From Panopea generosa (lineage: Eukaryota; Mollusca; Bivalvia; Adapedonta; Hiatellidae): 64,000 nt of DNA. Where the stretch lies: positions 23,690,839 through 23,754,838 of the forward strand of contig CM055898.1 in assembly GCA_029582155.1 (NCBI GenBank), in the 5' to 3' direction. Position numbers and translations under genes: made by a program. Below, in pieces: positions 1 to 12,600 of the stretch. Numbering within the stretch: position 1 is the stretch's first letter; each line of letters begins with the position of its first letter. A model generated the notes under the pieces. That model had not been told where the DNA came from. It searched no databases and saw only the letters and a list, made by a program, of their open reading frames with translations.

Positions 1-213
1 TTTTGAACTATTTTTAGTAACGGTGGCCATCTGGGATTTCAGATAGAAAAAAAAAATGCTTCTGTATAGTCTCCTATGCAATAGAAACACCCATGTGAAG
101 TTTAAGTTTAATTGGCCTAGTGGTTTCAGAGAAAGTGCTGCTAACAGACAACGGACGACAGACAACGCGCCATCGCATAAGCACTTCTGGCCTTTGGCCA
201 GTAGAGCTAAAAA
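1..213 (+). mobile_element. 3' end of a HINE/pearl-like element (truncated by the window)
   Basis: Contains an ACGGACGACAGACAAC microsatellite-like run, then a hairpin CTGGCC-TTT-GGCCAG (about 188-202) followed by AGCTAAAAAA. This order (ACRG repeat then short GC hairpin) is the 3' end of bivalve pearl/Helentron-derived elements. The 5' end is outside the window. Confidence 0.5.
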
Positions 214-1560
214 ATTGAGCAAGTTTACATGCATTTGATTTGCTCCCTTCATGGAAGTCTATTTACTTCCTTCTATCTTTATACAGAGAAATGAATCCAC
301 ATAATTAATCTATGTTTTCATAATATCCATGTAAACAATTCATTTGTCTCGGCCATCTTCAAATGAAATAAAAATTAAGGAAACTGTATATGTTCAAATG
401 CTAATATGAAGTTATTCCAGATGATAAAAGTACAAACTACATAAAATAATCTGGAATACAAAAATGTTTAAAGCTTCTATCTTTTGCACCTACAGATCTT
501 TAGAGAAAAATTATTGCACAAAATCTCTAAAAATGTTTAATTTAAATATAACATATACAATAACACAATCTGAACATAATATAACAGGATCAATGCTTAA
601 TATAAGCACTGCTGCTAAAGTAAAAAATGGGCGACAAAGTTCCATGTCCAGAGAGAGCAATTATTACATGAACAATTGACCTGATGCGAGAACGACTATC
701 GCTACACCCACTGACCACATGGCATTGTTTGTCCAAGTAAATACAATGTAGTGTTTAGTTTGCTTGTCCAAGGAAAATGGTGGCTTAACAAACAATATTG
801 ATCACTGATCGGATAAATAACTAGTTTGACTGACGGTCAGTATCGGGTCATTGAATACATGAATTTTTTTTAAAACTTATTTACTAGTGCCTTGATCTGG
901 GAATACAACTTTTCATGTGACAATTACATGAAATAATCTTCTAAATAAAGTTGATCAGTCAAGAAATGTCAATATATTTTTTACTCATCCAGGCTCTGTG
1001 TTTAACTTCTATAAAATATTTTCATTATCACAAACAATTATACAATGGCATCATGAGGATTTTTATCCCATTTTATAAGAGTTGCCCAAACCAATAACTG
1101 TTTAGACCACAACCAAGGTTTAAATGTGAACCAAATATCAGTGATTTATTTTGACATATGCTACCAATAAATCATTTGCATAATTGTAACATTATTTGAT
1201 CTTATGTATTGAACATTTGTGGTAACATTAAAAATAAAGTATTTATAAATATTGTCCTAAAGGATAGTTTGTAAAAAGAGAATAATTATTATAATCATTG
1301 TTTGGTTTATATCTAACAGGGCATACAACTGACCTAAATATCACAGTCGTTTTATCATTCAAATTGTGCAACAAAACAAGCAGCATGGCACTTTGTGTTG
1401 ATGGTCAGTCAGACACATAGTACAGTAACATGACATGACTACAGAACTGTTGGTTTCTTATACAAAACTTGCAGTTAAGTCTAATGAATACAGGAACAAA
1501 CTGAGACTCTTTCAAGTAAATATATACTGTAATTTATAAGATTTTTTATTTCCTATGCAA
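214..1560. other. AT-rich flank, no feature recognised
   Basis: No exon-like segment, RNA gene or clear repeat boundary was seen on either strand. Confidence 0.5.
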
Positions 1561-1619
1561 TCACCCAACTTAAAAGTCCCTTTCTCAGTTGCCCCGAGTG
1601 ATTGCCTAAGTATGGAAAA

Positions 1620-1775
1620 AAAATGTGTCTTATCATCTTGCCATATCTTTCTGCCTATTGCAATTACAAACATACCACTTAGTGTCTTATCATCTTGCCA
1701 TATTATTCTGCCTGTTGCAATTACAAACATACCACTTAGTGTCTTATCATCTTTCTGTTTAATGTATTTACAAAT
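1620..1775. repeat. 57-58 bp tandem repeat, about 2.5 copies
   Basis: Repeats start at TGTCTTATCATCTTGCC near 1625, 1681 and 1739. Each contains TTCTGCCTATTGCA or TTCTGCCTGTTGCA and a TTACAA block, both shared with the 72-bp array at 2568, so the two arrays probably have a common origin. Confidence 0.8.
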
Positions 1776-2464
1776 GTGTCTTACAACCCTTCTATTTCTA
1801 ATCACAAACCATGCTTCTTGACTTATGCAACATCTTTCAGCATTTGCAAATATACTTGGCAAAAAAAGTTCTAGACCAAGGGGTATGCTCATCAATATTT
1901 CTGCCTACTGTTTATGGAATGAAATATTAATTTACTGTTTAGGAAAATGATTTCATTGCAGTTATTTCCGTAAAAATATCAAAACGAACAATTACAATTT
2001 ACATGATAAAATGTTTCGTTAAGTGCCGTATGGGTAAACTATTACATATCGAGACACCTTGCAAATTTAGTAGGGCACAATTATCTTAGAAAAATAGATA
2101 ACCATACTTGTGCATTCAGTTAGATTTGCCAAAGCAAAACAAAGTTGAACATCTTGGTTGGCCAGGAATGTCACTTGTCGTGCAGTGAATACATGTGGGA
2201 TGTACTGGGTCGTGATGTTGCCAGACACATTAACCATGTTGGCAGTTCTGGAACGCCATCAGCAGATGTAATGGCTTAAGATAGCAAGAGCAACCATTAG
2301 GAAACTTCTTTTCTACTGGAAACCAGACTTAGGACATCACAATAATGGTGCCCACAAACATTACTGAATGTTCCAACATTTGATGGAGACCCCTAGTGTG
2401 TCTTGTAACGAAAATCAATATGAATACAATATGTATTCCGTTACAACAAATAAAAGAAATGATA

Positions 2465-3512
2465 ATTACCTTCAATTTGTTAAATCATTTATTAAATTTT
2501 TAGTAAGTAGTTGGTCTTGAACATTTTTTATCGAGTATATATTACAAAACTTTCTAAATGGCAACCATGCTGCTTGAAACTTGCAACATATTTCTGCCTA
2601 TTGCATTGCATTTACAAGTATGCCTTAATATTTCTAACCGTTGTACTTGAAACTTGCAACATATTTCTGCCTATTGCATTGCATTTACAAGTATGCCTTA
2701 ACTTTTCTAACCGTTGTACTTGAAACTTGCAACATATTTCTGCCTATTGCATTGCATTTACAAGTATGCCTTAATATTTCTAACCGTTGTACTTGAAACT
2801 TGCAACATATTTCTGCCTATTGCATTGCATTTACAAGTATGCCTTAATATTTCTAACCGTTGTACTTGAAACTTGCAACATATTTCTGCCTATTGCATTG
2901 CATTTACAAGTATGCCTTAACTTTTCTAACCGTTGTACTTGAAACTTGCAACATATTTCTGCCTATTGCATTGCATTTACAAGTATGCCTTAATATTTCT
3001 AACCATTGTACTTGAAACTTGCAACATATTTCTGCCTATTGCATTGCATTTACAAGTATGCCTTAACTTTTCTAACCGTTGTACTTGAAACTTGCAACAT
3101 ATTTCTGCCTATTGCATTGCATTTACAAGTATGCCTTAATATTTCTAACCGTTGTACTTGAAACTTGCAACATATTTCTGCCTATTGCATTGCATTTACA
3201 AGTATACCTTAATATTTCTAACCATTGTACTTGAAACTTGCAACATATTTCATTATTACCCTACTAATAACTACCATCAACCATCCCACTTGCTAGAAAC
3301 ATCTACCTGCCTATTGCTTTTATATTCAACAACTTAGCAAGTAAGGAAGATCAACCATTAACTGAGCAACCAAGGAGCATCTAATCTCTTCACCTTTTGT
3401 TGGAGCAGCATGTGAAAGGTTTCTAAAATCTATTTCAAAATGATCCCACATTCCTTTTCTCTATGTTGCAATGAGGAATTTTTTTATCTCTGCGTTTAAT
3501 GCTTCCTCAACA
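2465..3512 (-). other. CEP126: Probable 3' UTR of the CEP126-like gene
   Basis: Downstream of the TGA on the minus strand no further coding is seen. An AATAAA at 2488-2493 is followed by a U/GU-rich stretch, so a transcript end near 2465 is plausible and would put the 72-bp minisatellite inside the UTR. AATAAA is frequent by chance in DNA this AT-rich. Confidence 0.3.
2568..3252. repeat. 72-bp minisatellite, about 9 copies
   Basis: CTTGAAACTTGCAACAT recurs every 72 bp from 2574 to 3226. Units are nearly identical and vary at AATATTTC/AACTTTTC and CCGTTG/CCATTG. It lies in the presumed 3' UTR of the CEP126-like gene. The small open frames it creates are by-products. Confidence 0.95.
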
Positions 3513-3635
3513 TCACTGTTGCCGACGTGTGTTCCGATTCAGTGTAGCTGATGTAATTCTTAATCGGCCCTTGTTGTTTGATGCTTCGATTACCCTTCTC
3601 TGTGATATAGGTGTATGACCTTTAAACCCACCGAC
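3513..3635 (-). CDS. CEP126: CEP126-like exon 12, C-terminus and stop
   Basis: After acceptor CCTTTTTCAG, 41 codons in phase 0 encode VGGFKGHTPISQRR...TLNRNTRRQQ and a TGA. The basic, Arg/Thr-rich tail looks coding: it is the only stretch in the 12 kb below exon 11 that I found with a proper acceptor, frame and stop. An extra exon in the long preceding intron is possible. Confidence 0.78.
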   Translation of the reverse strand, partial: VGGFKGHTPISQRRVIEASNNKGRLRITSATLNRNTRRQQ

Positions 3636-6600
3636 CTGAAAAAGGACATGATTTGTTTTGTTAAATAACAAGTTAATAATCCAGTCACATTATTTTATAA
3701 TTGATATCCTGTACTAATATTTAAACAAAATATGCAGCAAGAAAATCGTGTAAAATCCAGTAAGATGCTTGTACCTCAAAAGTGATCACATAATTTGTAA
3801 GACAAAACTTCAACATAGTATAATTTTATATAATTTTCATAGTAAATTAACGTAGATATAAACCTGATTTTATCATTCTTAGTAAATTTTCCTTCTTTGC
3901 ATATTGGGACTTTCACATTTAATCATACCTGCACTATAATATATTTTTTTGTGATCAAGGAAACTGAAAAAATCAGTTTTTTGCAGAATCAGTAAACCAT
4001 GGTTAATGTCTTGGACCTAGGTTTGGTAGATATGATTCTATTTGAAAGTTTGAAGATTCTGTTAATTTCTAACAAATATAGATTTACTGAACCATTTATA
4101 TAAATGAATATTCAATAACATGTTGGGATAGCCATCTAAAAGCCGAACATGTAGAAATGAATCTTTTATCCATTCTGATAAGCAATTTTGTAATTTTTCA
4201 AACTGTTTATATCATTTTATAAACAATTTTTGTAAACATTGTAATACTATGAAGATCGTGTTTTGTCATAAGTTTTAATTCTGTCAAAATGTTCAATATG
4301 CACCCCTCATTCTAACAAATGAATAAGATATATTTTTTCTAGACAAGATTTTGATAAACTTTGTTCTTTAACCTATTGTTTGGGCCGCTTGTTTCAGCCA
4401 TAGATTTTGTTGGGTTTTTTTTTTTTGAGAAAATCATACATTGTGTATCAGTTAAACAGTCTTTTAGTGGTGTGTCAAATGCCTATAATAAAAAAACTGA
4501 AGATTTTATCACAATATTTTACACCTATCAGATAATAGTGCAAGATATCTAAATGTTGGCTGTTTTGGCCAAGCTAAATTTGCACTGATTTTCCCCCATT
4601 TAAAAGTTTTTCTGCAAAATTTGTTGCTCTTTAAAAGCAAAACATTTATATTTACCATTTAAAGTTTGATTTCTCAATATCTAAAGTGTATATTACATAC
4701 CACAGAAATTATATTTACAAAAAAGTCCAATTCACACGATAACGGCATTTGTCATTGTTGATTCATTTTTTAACAAATCAAGTTAAATATTTAGCCGCAC
4801 CAATATCAAATGTGTGTCTAATCCCATGCCCTAAACAATACCATGAATACATTCCTGCAGGTTCCATCCATAAATAAACTTCTCTGAAGCCCACACTTTG
4901 TATAATGTGTATTATAAGGCACTCAGTACAGGAAATGCATGTTTGTGATGTAAGCATGTAACAATCAGGTACATATATTTTAATTAGGAGCTAGGTTAAT
5001 GTTTAATTCTGTAAATACATGCACAAGATATCCGCAGTGCTGAATGCAAAACCCATGTTGGGCAAAGTAATTCAAATGTTATTATACATGCATTTTACAT
5101 GCAGTTAAATGTCACTTTTAACACAAAGCAATTCTGTACATTCTTGAATATATTTTTAATATTACAATAAATATGACAAGCAACACAAACTTTGAAAATA
5201 AAATTCAAAGAAGAATTTGAAGGAAAATAAAACTTTTTTTATTTCATTACTATGGAATGAGAACAGTTATAATTATGGGCAATATAACAAACACAGAATG
5301 TTGAACTTCCTCGTCAATAGGTATTGATACAATTTCATATAACTGTTGAGCACATTTTGTAATGGGACTTAACGTCATTTCCAACAAATTACAGGTTCTG
5401 TATGACAAAACCAATTTTCTTGGATAAGACATCTGAGTAGAATCACCTTCTTTCCGCAAGTAATTAGCAAACAGCTGGACTTGGACCCATGACCTCAGGG
5501 GTGAGAGGTAAGTATAGTTCAACTATTTAACCATGGGAGGGGGGTCTGGTTGAGCACATTAAAGATGACTCTCATATGAAACCTCTATATGACAACCATA
5601 AACAAAGAGATTTTTAGCAGTATAACATTATTATGTACAGGCCACAAATGATCAAAATGAGATTTTTTTTTTTAATTTGATTTAACGCAATTTTCAACAC
5701 ATATATATGGCATATCTAGTTTTAATGTTGGAGGAAGACCCCAGTATGAATCTGAGTGGAACCACCGTCCTTCCGCAAGTAACTGGCAAACTTTCTCACA
5801 AAGTTTTTTGGAGTTAGAACCCACGACCTAAGCAGTGATCTTGAGACAATTTGTAGGACCATTCAGTCACAGAAGATCCCCACCCCACTAGAAAGAGTAC
5901 AAACAGACTTTATCACATCATAAGATGTACTGTCAATTCAAAGTCAGTGGATAATTGGACAAATTCCTCAATAAGAAGTATAGGTTAAGTGGGTAATTCC
6001 CCTTTCCGAACAATTCATACATGTTACTGAGTAGTAGTTCCTATACCTGTCTTAGTTTAAATTAATGTTACTTTGATTGTGTAACAAGTAATTACTTAGA
6101 CAAATCAAGCTCTAAGTCTTCCTGGGTAAGAACCAGTTCTAAGCATATGCAGAAAAACATGTCTTGCTTAAGGGCACCACACATAGCCGTGGGTGAAGAT
6201 CAAACCCATAACCCTCAGATCCTGGTTTGATGCTCTGGACCACCCACTCCACAAATGCCTGTCTTACCTGTATTGATGACAAAAAGTCGATTATATGTGT
6301 TCAACCATTCTCAAATAAACAAAAACAGACTGTTGGTTCGAACATCTTTCACAATTATTGTTTTGACAGTCAACTTTAACCTTTTGAAAAAAACAACAGT
6401 GGTCAGACTAGTGCTTATTCCATTACATTAACATGGTTAAAATGAAGTAATATGCCTCCTATTTAAACCACGGATGCCCCCATTTGTAGTTATTTTATTC
6501 AACTTCATACAATGATAACACATACGTGTATGTACAAATTTCATATATATATATAATATATTGGTAGTTATAAAGCTGAAATAGGAAAGGGTCATTAAGA

Positions 6601-9600
6601 GTTATGCAGGTAAAGTACACAGGATACAAATTATGATCACTTCAAATCAGGTTTTGAAGTAAGAGAAAGCAGTATTTAAAGGCAAACAGTGGTGAGAAAG
6701 TGATTTGATTTATGAATAAATTACACAAACATCAATATGTGCTTTTACAGTTGCCAGTGCTGGCCATTGATTGGTAGCAGATTCCATCCCAACCCAAACT
6801 CATTTTTTGTATCATTAATATTGTGAACACAATAGAAACAAAATAGTTTTATTGATTTCTGTGACATTCCTATGCTATACACTACACAGATCTACATTGT
6901 TTCCCCAGAAAAATTGGTTATAATGTTGTCTGGTATATCTTTCTTACATGTTTATTTGCATAATATATGCTGTCAGATTGACAAAACATTGTTTAGTTTT
7001 GAGAAAGAAATAATCAATTAAGAACATGATTCTAGATTTTGTTTAACTGGTTATTGCTACTTTTAACTACATAAATTAATTAATAACTAATAAAAGGATA
7101 CCCTGGAAGCAAAGAATGCAACCAAGAAAAGAGAATAGCAGACTCGTTGTTAATGTTTCTGTTCATGAGAGACCAGGAAATATGTGACTGCTCTCATGTC
7201 ATCAGGCTTACTGGTAAGCAGTGTTCTATTTTCATGAAACATTGAATAGGTCCAGGTCTCGGTTTCACGAAAATACTTTTGAATTGAAATTAAGCACACT
7301 ATTAAGTTTAAGTAAAATAACAGACTGATTCATAAAACTGGGGCCAGAACTCCAAAATACCAAAAAATACTTTAATTAAATACTAGTAGTGGGCAACCCG
7401 ATACATTGTATATAGTTTCAAAAAATAAACACAAGACCAGTTCATATTTCCAAGTGAAGTTTAGTCCTAGTACACCAGTTTATCACATAATTCATGGGGA
7501 CAGGAATGTGATATTAACCATGTGCTATGCGCTCAATGTTCATATAACTTGGCTTGTGTATGTAAAGTGCAAAGTTATTTTCGGAATGAGCCCAACATCA
7601 AAATGATGTTAAATGATGTTAAATTGTGACGTAAATTTTATGTGACGATTGGTGGAAAACAATTTATATATATGTATATTGTAAGTGTTATCTATATCAA
7701 TTTTTCTTGCTTCTTATAGAATTGTCCTAAAAATAAATGATATATGAACCATTTTTCTGAATTATGTGGTAAAAAGAATCCCACAAGTGTTAATTATTTA
7801 TTCAATTTATTTATCATTAAGGACATAATGTTCGGTAGTCTCACATAATATTTTTTATCCAGTTCGTTTAATATATTCCATAATAAATGAGCACTTGTGC
7901 AAGATCCCCTGTATATTAAATATTGGTACAGATATTGGTGCAAATTGGCATGAGGAGAGAGTTTAAGCAGGTTCTGTGAGTGAGATTAGTAGAGATGACT
8001 TGGTATCAAACTGTATATATACGTCTCACGCCTTACCCTTCACAAGTACGTTACTAAGTTAGGAAACTGAAACAAATATAACATGACTACAAATTGTGTC
8101 ACACACAGAGTGCTTGCCAACTCTATTTCTACATATACAATGTATGCATGCATCGGTAATTCCAAAATCTTACAATAAAGTCAATGATCAATGTTCATAC
8201 AGCAAAAAGCACAAAAAAGCAAACTAGAGCAGATATTAAAAAACTTTCAGCCATACAATATAATCTGTAAACTTTGGAACCTATACTTGGTATGGAATGT
8301 TTTTTTCCAGTTTCCTAACACAATTTTATTATGTTAATTACTTTAAGTAAATTCTGTACAAACAAGAAACTTTTTTCTTCAGTTGTAATTTATATTAATA
8401 TCATTTAAATATCACTTTTGAAAAGTGCTGACGGACAATAAATTTAATCAAGAAATTGACACGTAAATTGCTACTGAGTTTTCACAAAAGCTTAAAATAG
8501 GCATTCTGAGTGATATTCGTATTTTAACAATTTACATTATCAAAACAAAATGTATCAAAACAAAATGTAAACACTTTATTAAAATGGGTTTATTTATAAC
8601 TGAAATTGCCTCCTAAAAAAAAATCATAGTTTATTTAATAATGTAATAAATTTGTTTACAGACTGAAGCAAAAAAATTTTTTAGAATAAAAATGTAACTC
8701 AAACAATGACCCAGTAATAGTCTGTGTGGAAATATAAAGGAGTGTAATGCACACACGGTAACATGTAAGGTACTGTATTATTGAAATAAATAATTTTATA
8801 TATTCATATTGCATTTCTTACAAGTATATTGTAAGTGACCACCATATACAAAATGTGAATACTACAAGGACATTATCACAGTAGTTGTGGTGCAAGAAAA
8901 AGACAAGAGCACTAATATTTCACATCCATATCTAATAAACCAACAGTTCTAAATTCAAAATAATTTTCCATTAACACTGAAGTTTTTTAATTGTATATCT
9001 GAAACTATACTCTGATCCCCAATTTTTATTTGAATATAACACTAATATACCACGCTGTTAAGTTTTAAATTGTGCACCTATTAAAACTGCAGTATCTGAA
9101 TATACCACTAATATACCACGCTGTTAAGTTTTAAATAGAGCACCTATTAAAACTGCAGTATCTGAATATACCACCAATATACCACGCTGTTAAGTTTTAA
9201 ATAGTGCACCTATTAAAACTGCAGTATCTGAATATAACACTAATATACCTTGCTGTTAAGTTTTAAATTGTGATCCATTTAAAAGTGGATTCGAAATAAA
9301 TTATAATAATGCTATTACATTATATGTTTAACATACACATGTACACATTTTCAAATGATGGTTTCTAAATATAAGAATTGATCAATTGTGCACCCATTCA
9401 ATGCTGTGATTGTTTCTAAATATAAGAATTGATCAATTGTGCACCCATTCATTGCTGTGATTGTTCCTTAATATAAGAATTGATCAATTGTGCACCCATT
9501 CAATGCTGTGATTGTTTCTAAATATAGCAATTGATCAATTGTGCACCCATTCAATGCTGTGATTGTTTCTAAATATAGCAATTGATCAATTGTGCACCCA

Positions 9601-12600
9601 TTCAATGCTGTGATTGTTTCTAAATATAACAATTGATCAATTGTGCACCCATTCAATGCTGTGATTGTTTCTAAACACTAGTATAAAGCAGATATCTACC
9701 ACACAGTATATTGAAATATGCACCAATCAAAACAGAGTCTGAATACATCAACTTATGATAACTTACACCACATTGTCTAGCACCATCTCTGAAAAGTACA
9801 GCAACTTGTTCAGCATAGAACTTTTTTCCCTTACAAACACTTCCTAAATAAATTCTAAAAAAAATCAGCTTATTTACTTAACTGTCACAGCATGTGACTT
9901 AATTTCCATGCAGACCCCTAGTTGCTCAAGAAGTCAAGTACTGATCTGGGTCTAAGGTCTTCCTGGTTTAGAAAATAGTATCATGGAATAGAACAGCAAT
10001 GCAAGCATTAATTAAAAGGACCTTCAATATTTTCTGTAAAAAAGATGATATAATGCATTTATATTGTGACAACAGCACAGTAGACATTAAAGTCTTAAGT
10101 GATAAAAAAACAACAATGATAATTATAATGCCATTAAAATACTTAATGTACTGAATGGAAATAAATTGACAACAAAAGCAAAATATAATTAACTGACAGA
10201 AGAGCAAAATATAATAAATTGACAATAAAAGTAAAATATAATGAATTGACAGTAGAGGCAAAATATAATAAATTGACAATAGAAGCAAAATATAATATAA
10301 AATTGACAATAGAAGCAAAATATAATAAATTGACAGCAATAAATTGACAGTAGAAGCAAAATATAACAAGAAAATATCGGTGGAGCCGATGGATGCTCCC
10401 CAAGTGAGTGTTTGACTCTGTGCCATATTCCCTTAGTGCTGATGGCTACTTGGTTGAAAAATACCAAACTGCATAGCAGGAACAATATGTGGCTCTGCAC
10501 TTGACAGAACTCATTCGCAATTCATTGAACTGGAACAAAATGACAATATGTACATATCCTAGCTAGTTTTACAAAATTAAAACCATAGGTTGTAGCAAAA
10601 TAGCGTCATGAAGACAATATGCACATCTCCGCTTGGTAATCATGTATCCTAGCAAGTTTCATGAAATTCCAACCAGAGGTTGTAGAGAAATAGAGCGGAG
10701 AATAGTTTGGTCACAGATAGAATGAAAGGGCCACAACTCTGTGAAAAATCATCGAACTGGGACACAAACATAGCAAATTTCATAAAATTCCAACCTGAGG
10801 TTGTAGAGAAATAGCTCGGACAATAATTTGGTCACAGACTCAATGAAAGGGCCATAACTTCGTGAAAAATCATCAAACTGGAACACAAATACAATATGCG
10901 CATCTCCACTTAGTAGTGATGCATCCTAGCAAGTTTCATAAAATTCCACCATGGGGTTGTAGAGAAATAGCGCAGACAAGAATTTGGTCACAGACTCAAT
11001 GAAAGGGTCATAACTCCGTGAAAAATCATCGAACCGGAACACAAAGATATTATGCACATCTCCACTTGGTAGTGATGCATCCTAGCAAGTTTCATAAAAT
11101 TCCAACATTGGGTTGTAGAGAAATAGCAGTGACAAGAATTTGGTCACAGACAAAATCATAACTCCGTGAAAAATCATCGAACCAAAACACAAAGATATTA
11201 TGCACATCTGCACTTCGTAATGATGCATCCTAGCAAGTTTCATAAAATTCCAACCTGAGGTTGTAGAGAAATAGCCCGGACAAGAATTTGGTCACAGACT
11301 CAATTAAAGGGCCATAACTCCGTGAAAAATCATCAAACTGGAACACAAAGACATTATGCACATCTCCACTTGGTAGTGATGCATCCTAGCAAGTTTCCTA
11401 AAATTCCAACATTGGGTTGTAGAGAAAAAGCCCGGACAAGAATTTGGTCACAGACAAAATCAAAGGGCCATAACTCCGTGAAAAATCATCAAATCGGAAC
11501 ACGCACGAACGAAGCGGTGACTATATGCTTCCCCCCTTTGGAGAAGCATAATAAATTGACAGTAGAAGCAAAATATATATAATTGACAGTAGAATCAAAA
11601 TATAATAAATTGACAATAGAAGCAAAATATAATAAATTGACAATAGAAGCAAAATATAACAAATTGACAGTAGAATCAAAATATAATAAACTGACAATAG
11701 AAGCAAAATATAATAAATTGATAATAGAAGCAAAATAAAATAAATTGACAATAGAAGCAAAATATAACATACAAAGCCAAATAAAATGGTGAAAATTTGT
11801 TGTCTTTTTCATTAATATGCAGTAATGCGGAATGCCATATACAACTGAATAACTTCCATCCCTTCGGACAATGCATTTTGCAAAAGGGAGGGTTGGGGGA
11901 CATTTATTTGGGTCCAAGAAATAAATTTTTTTTTTTTTTTTTTATAAATGAAGTGTGTAAAATTCCATAAAACACAGAGGCAGTAATGAGGCATTTATTC
12001 AACTTTAGAATGATGAAAACAGACTTCAAATTTTTGTGTTTTATCTGGATTTAAGTTGTTCAAACCATGGATAGTTTAAACCTAGGTTTTACATCCATTG
12101 TTAGAAACACAATGACATGATTTCACAATCCAAAATGTATATGAATACAATAACTATTTTCTGTGCTGGTCCATTTAATATACAGGGACTTATCCCAGGG
12201 ATAAACAAACCAAGCTTTGAATAACTCAGCCCAGAGGGTCAAGTCATTTATATTCCATAAACATGGGTGAGTGCCTGTATTAGGAGGAGAGTTTATTCAG
12301 GGTATATGGTATGTATATTTTATAAACCCTTAGCAGAATCAAAACAAATTGACCAATATTCAAACTTTATTGCCATCAGGAGGCATGATAAAGTTATTTT
12401 TTCTTTTTTTAGTGATTTCTAATATATACTACAAGTATTGAAACTGTTATTTATAGTCTGCAATAGTTTGTTTGTATCAGCTGCATTCCTGGCGGGTATG
12501 TTGATAGTAATAACTTCCAGTATAGTTAATGTAAAAGACAAATTTGACCAAGAAGGCCTGATACATGTATGGCAGCCTGATATATAACAGCGTAGCGACT

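Noticed and set aside
9968..11917. Several minus-strand open frames rich in LLLSIYYI or YFASIVNLL
   Set aside because: Products of the 27-bp minisatellite, whose period is a multiple of three.
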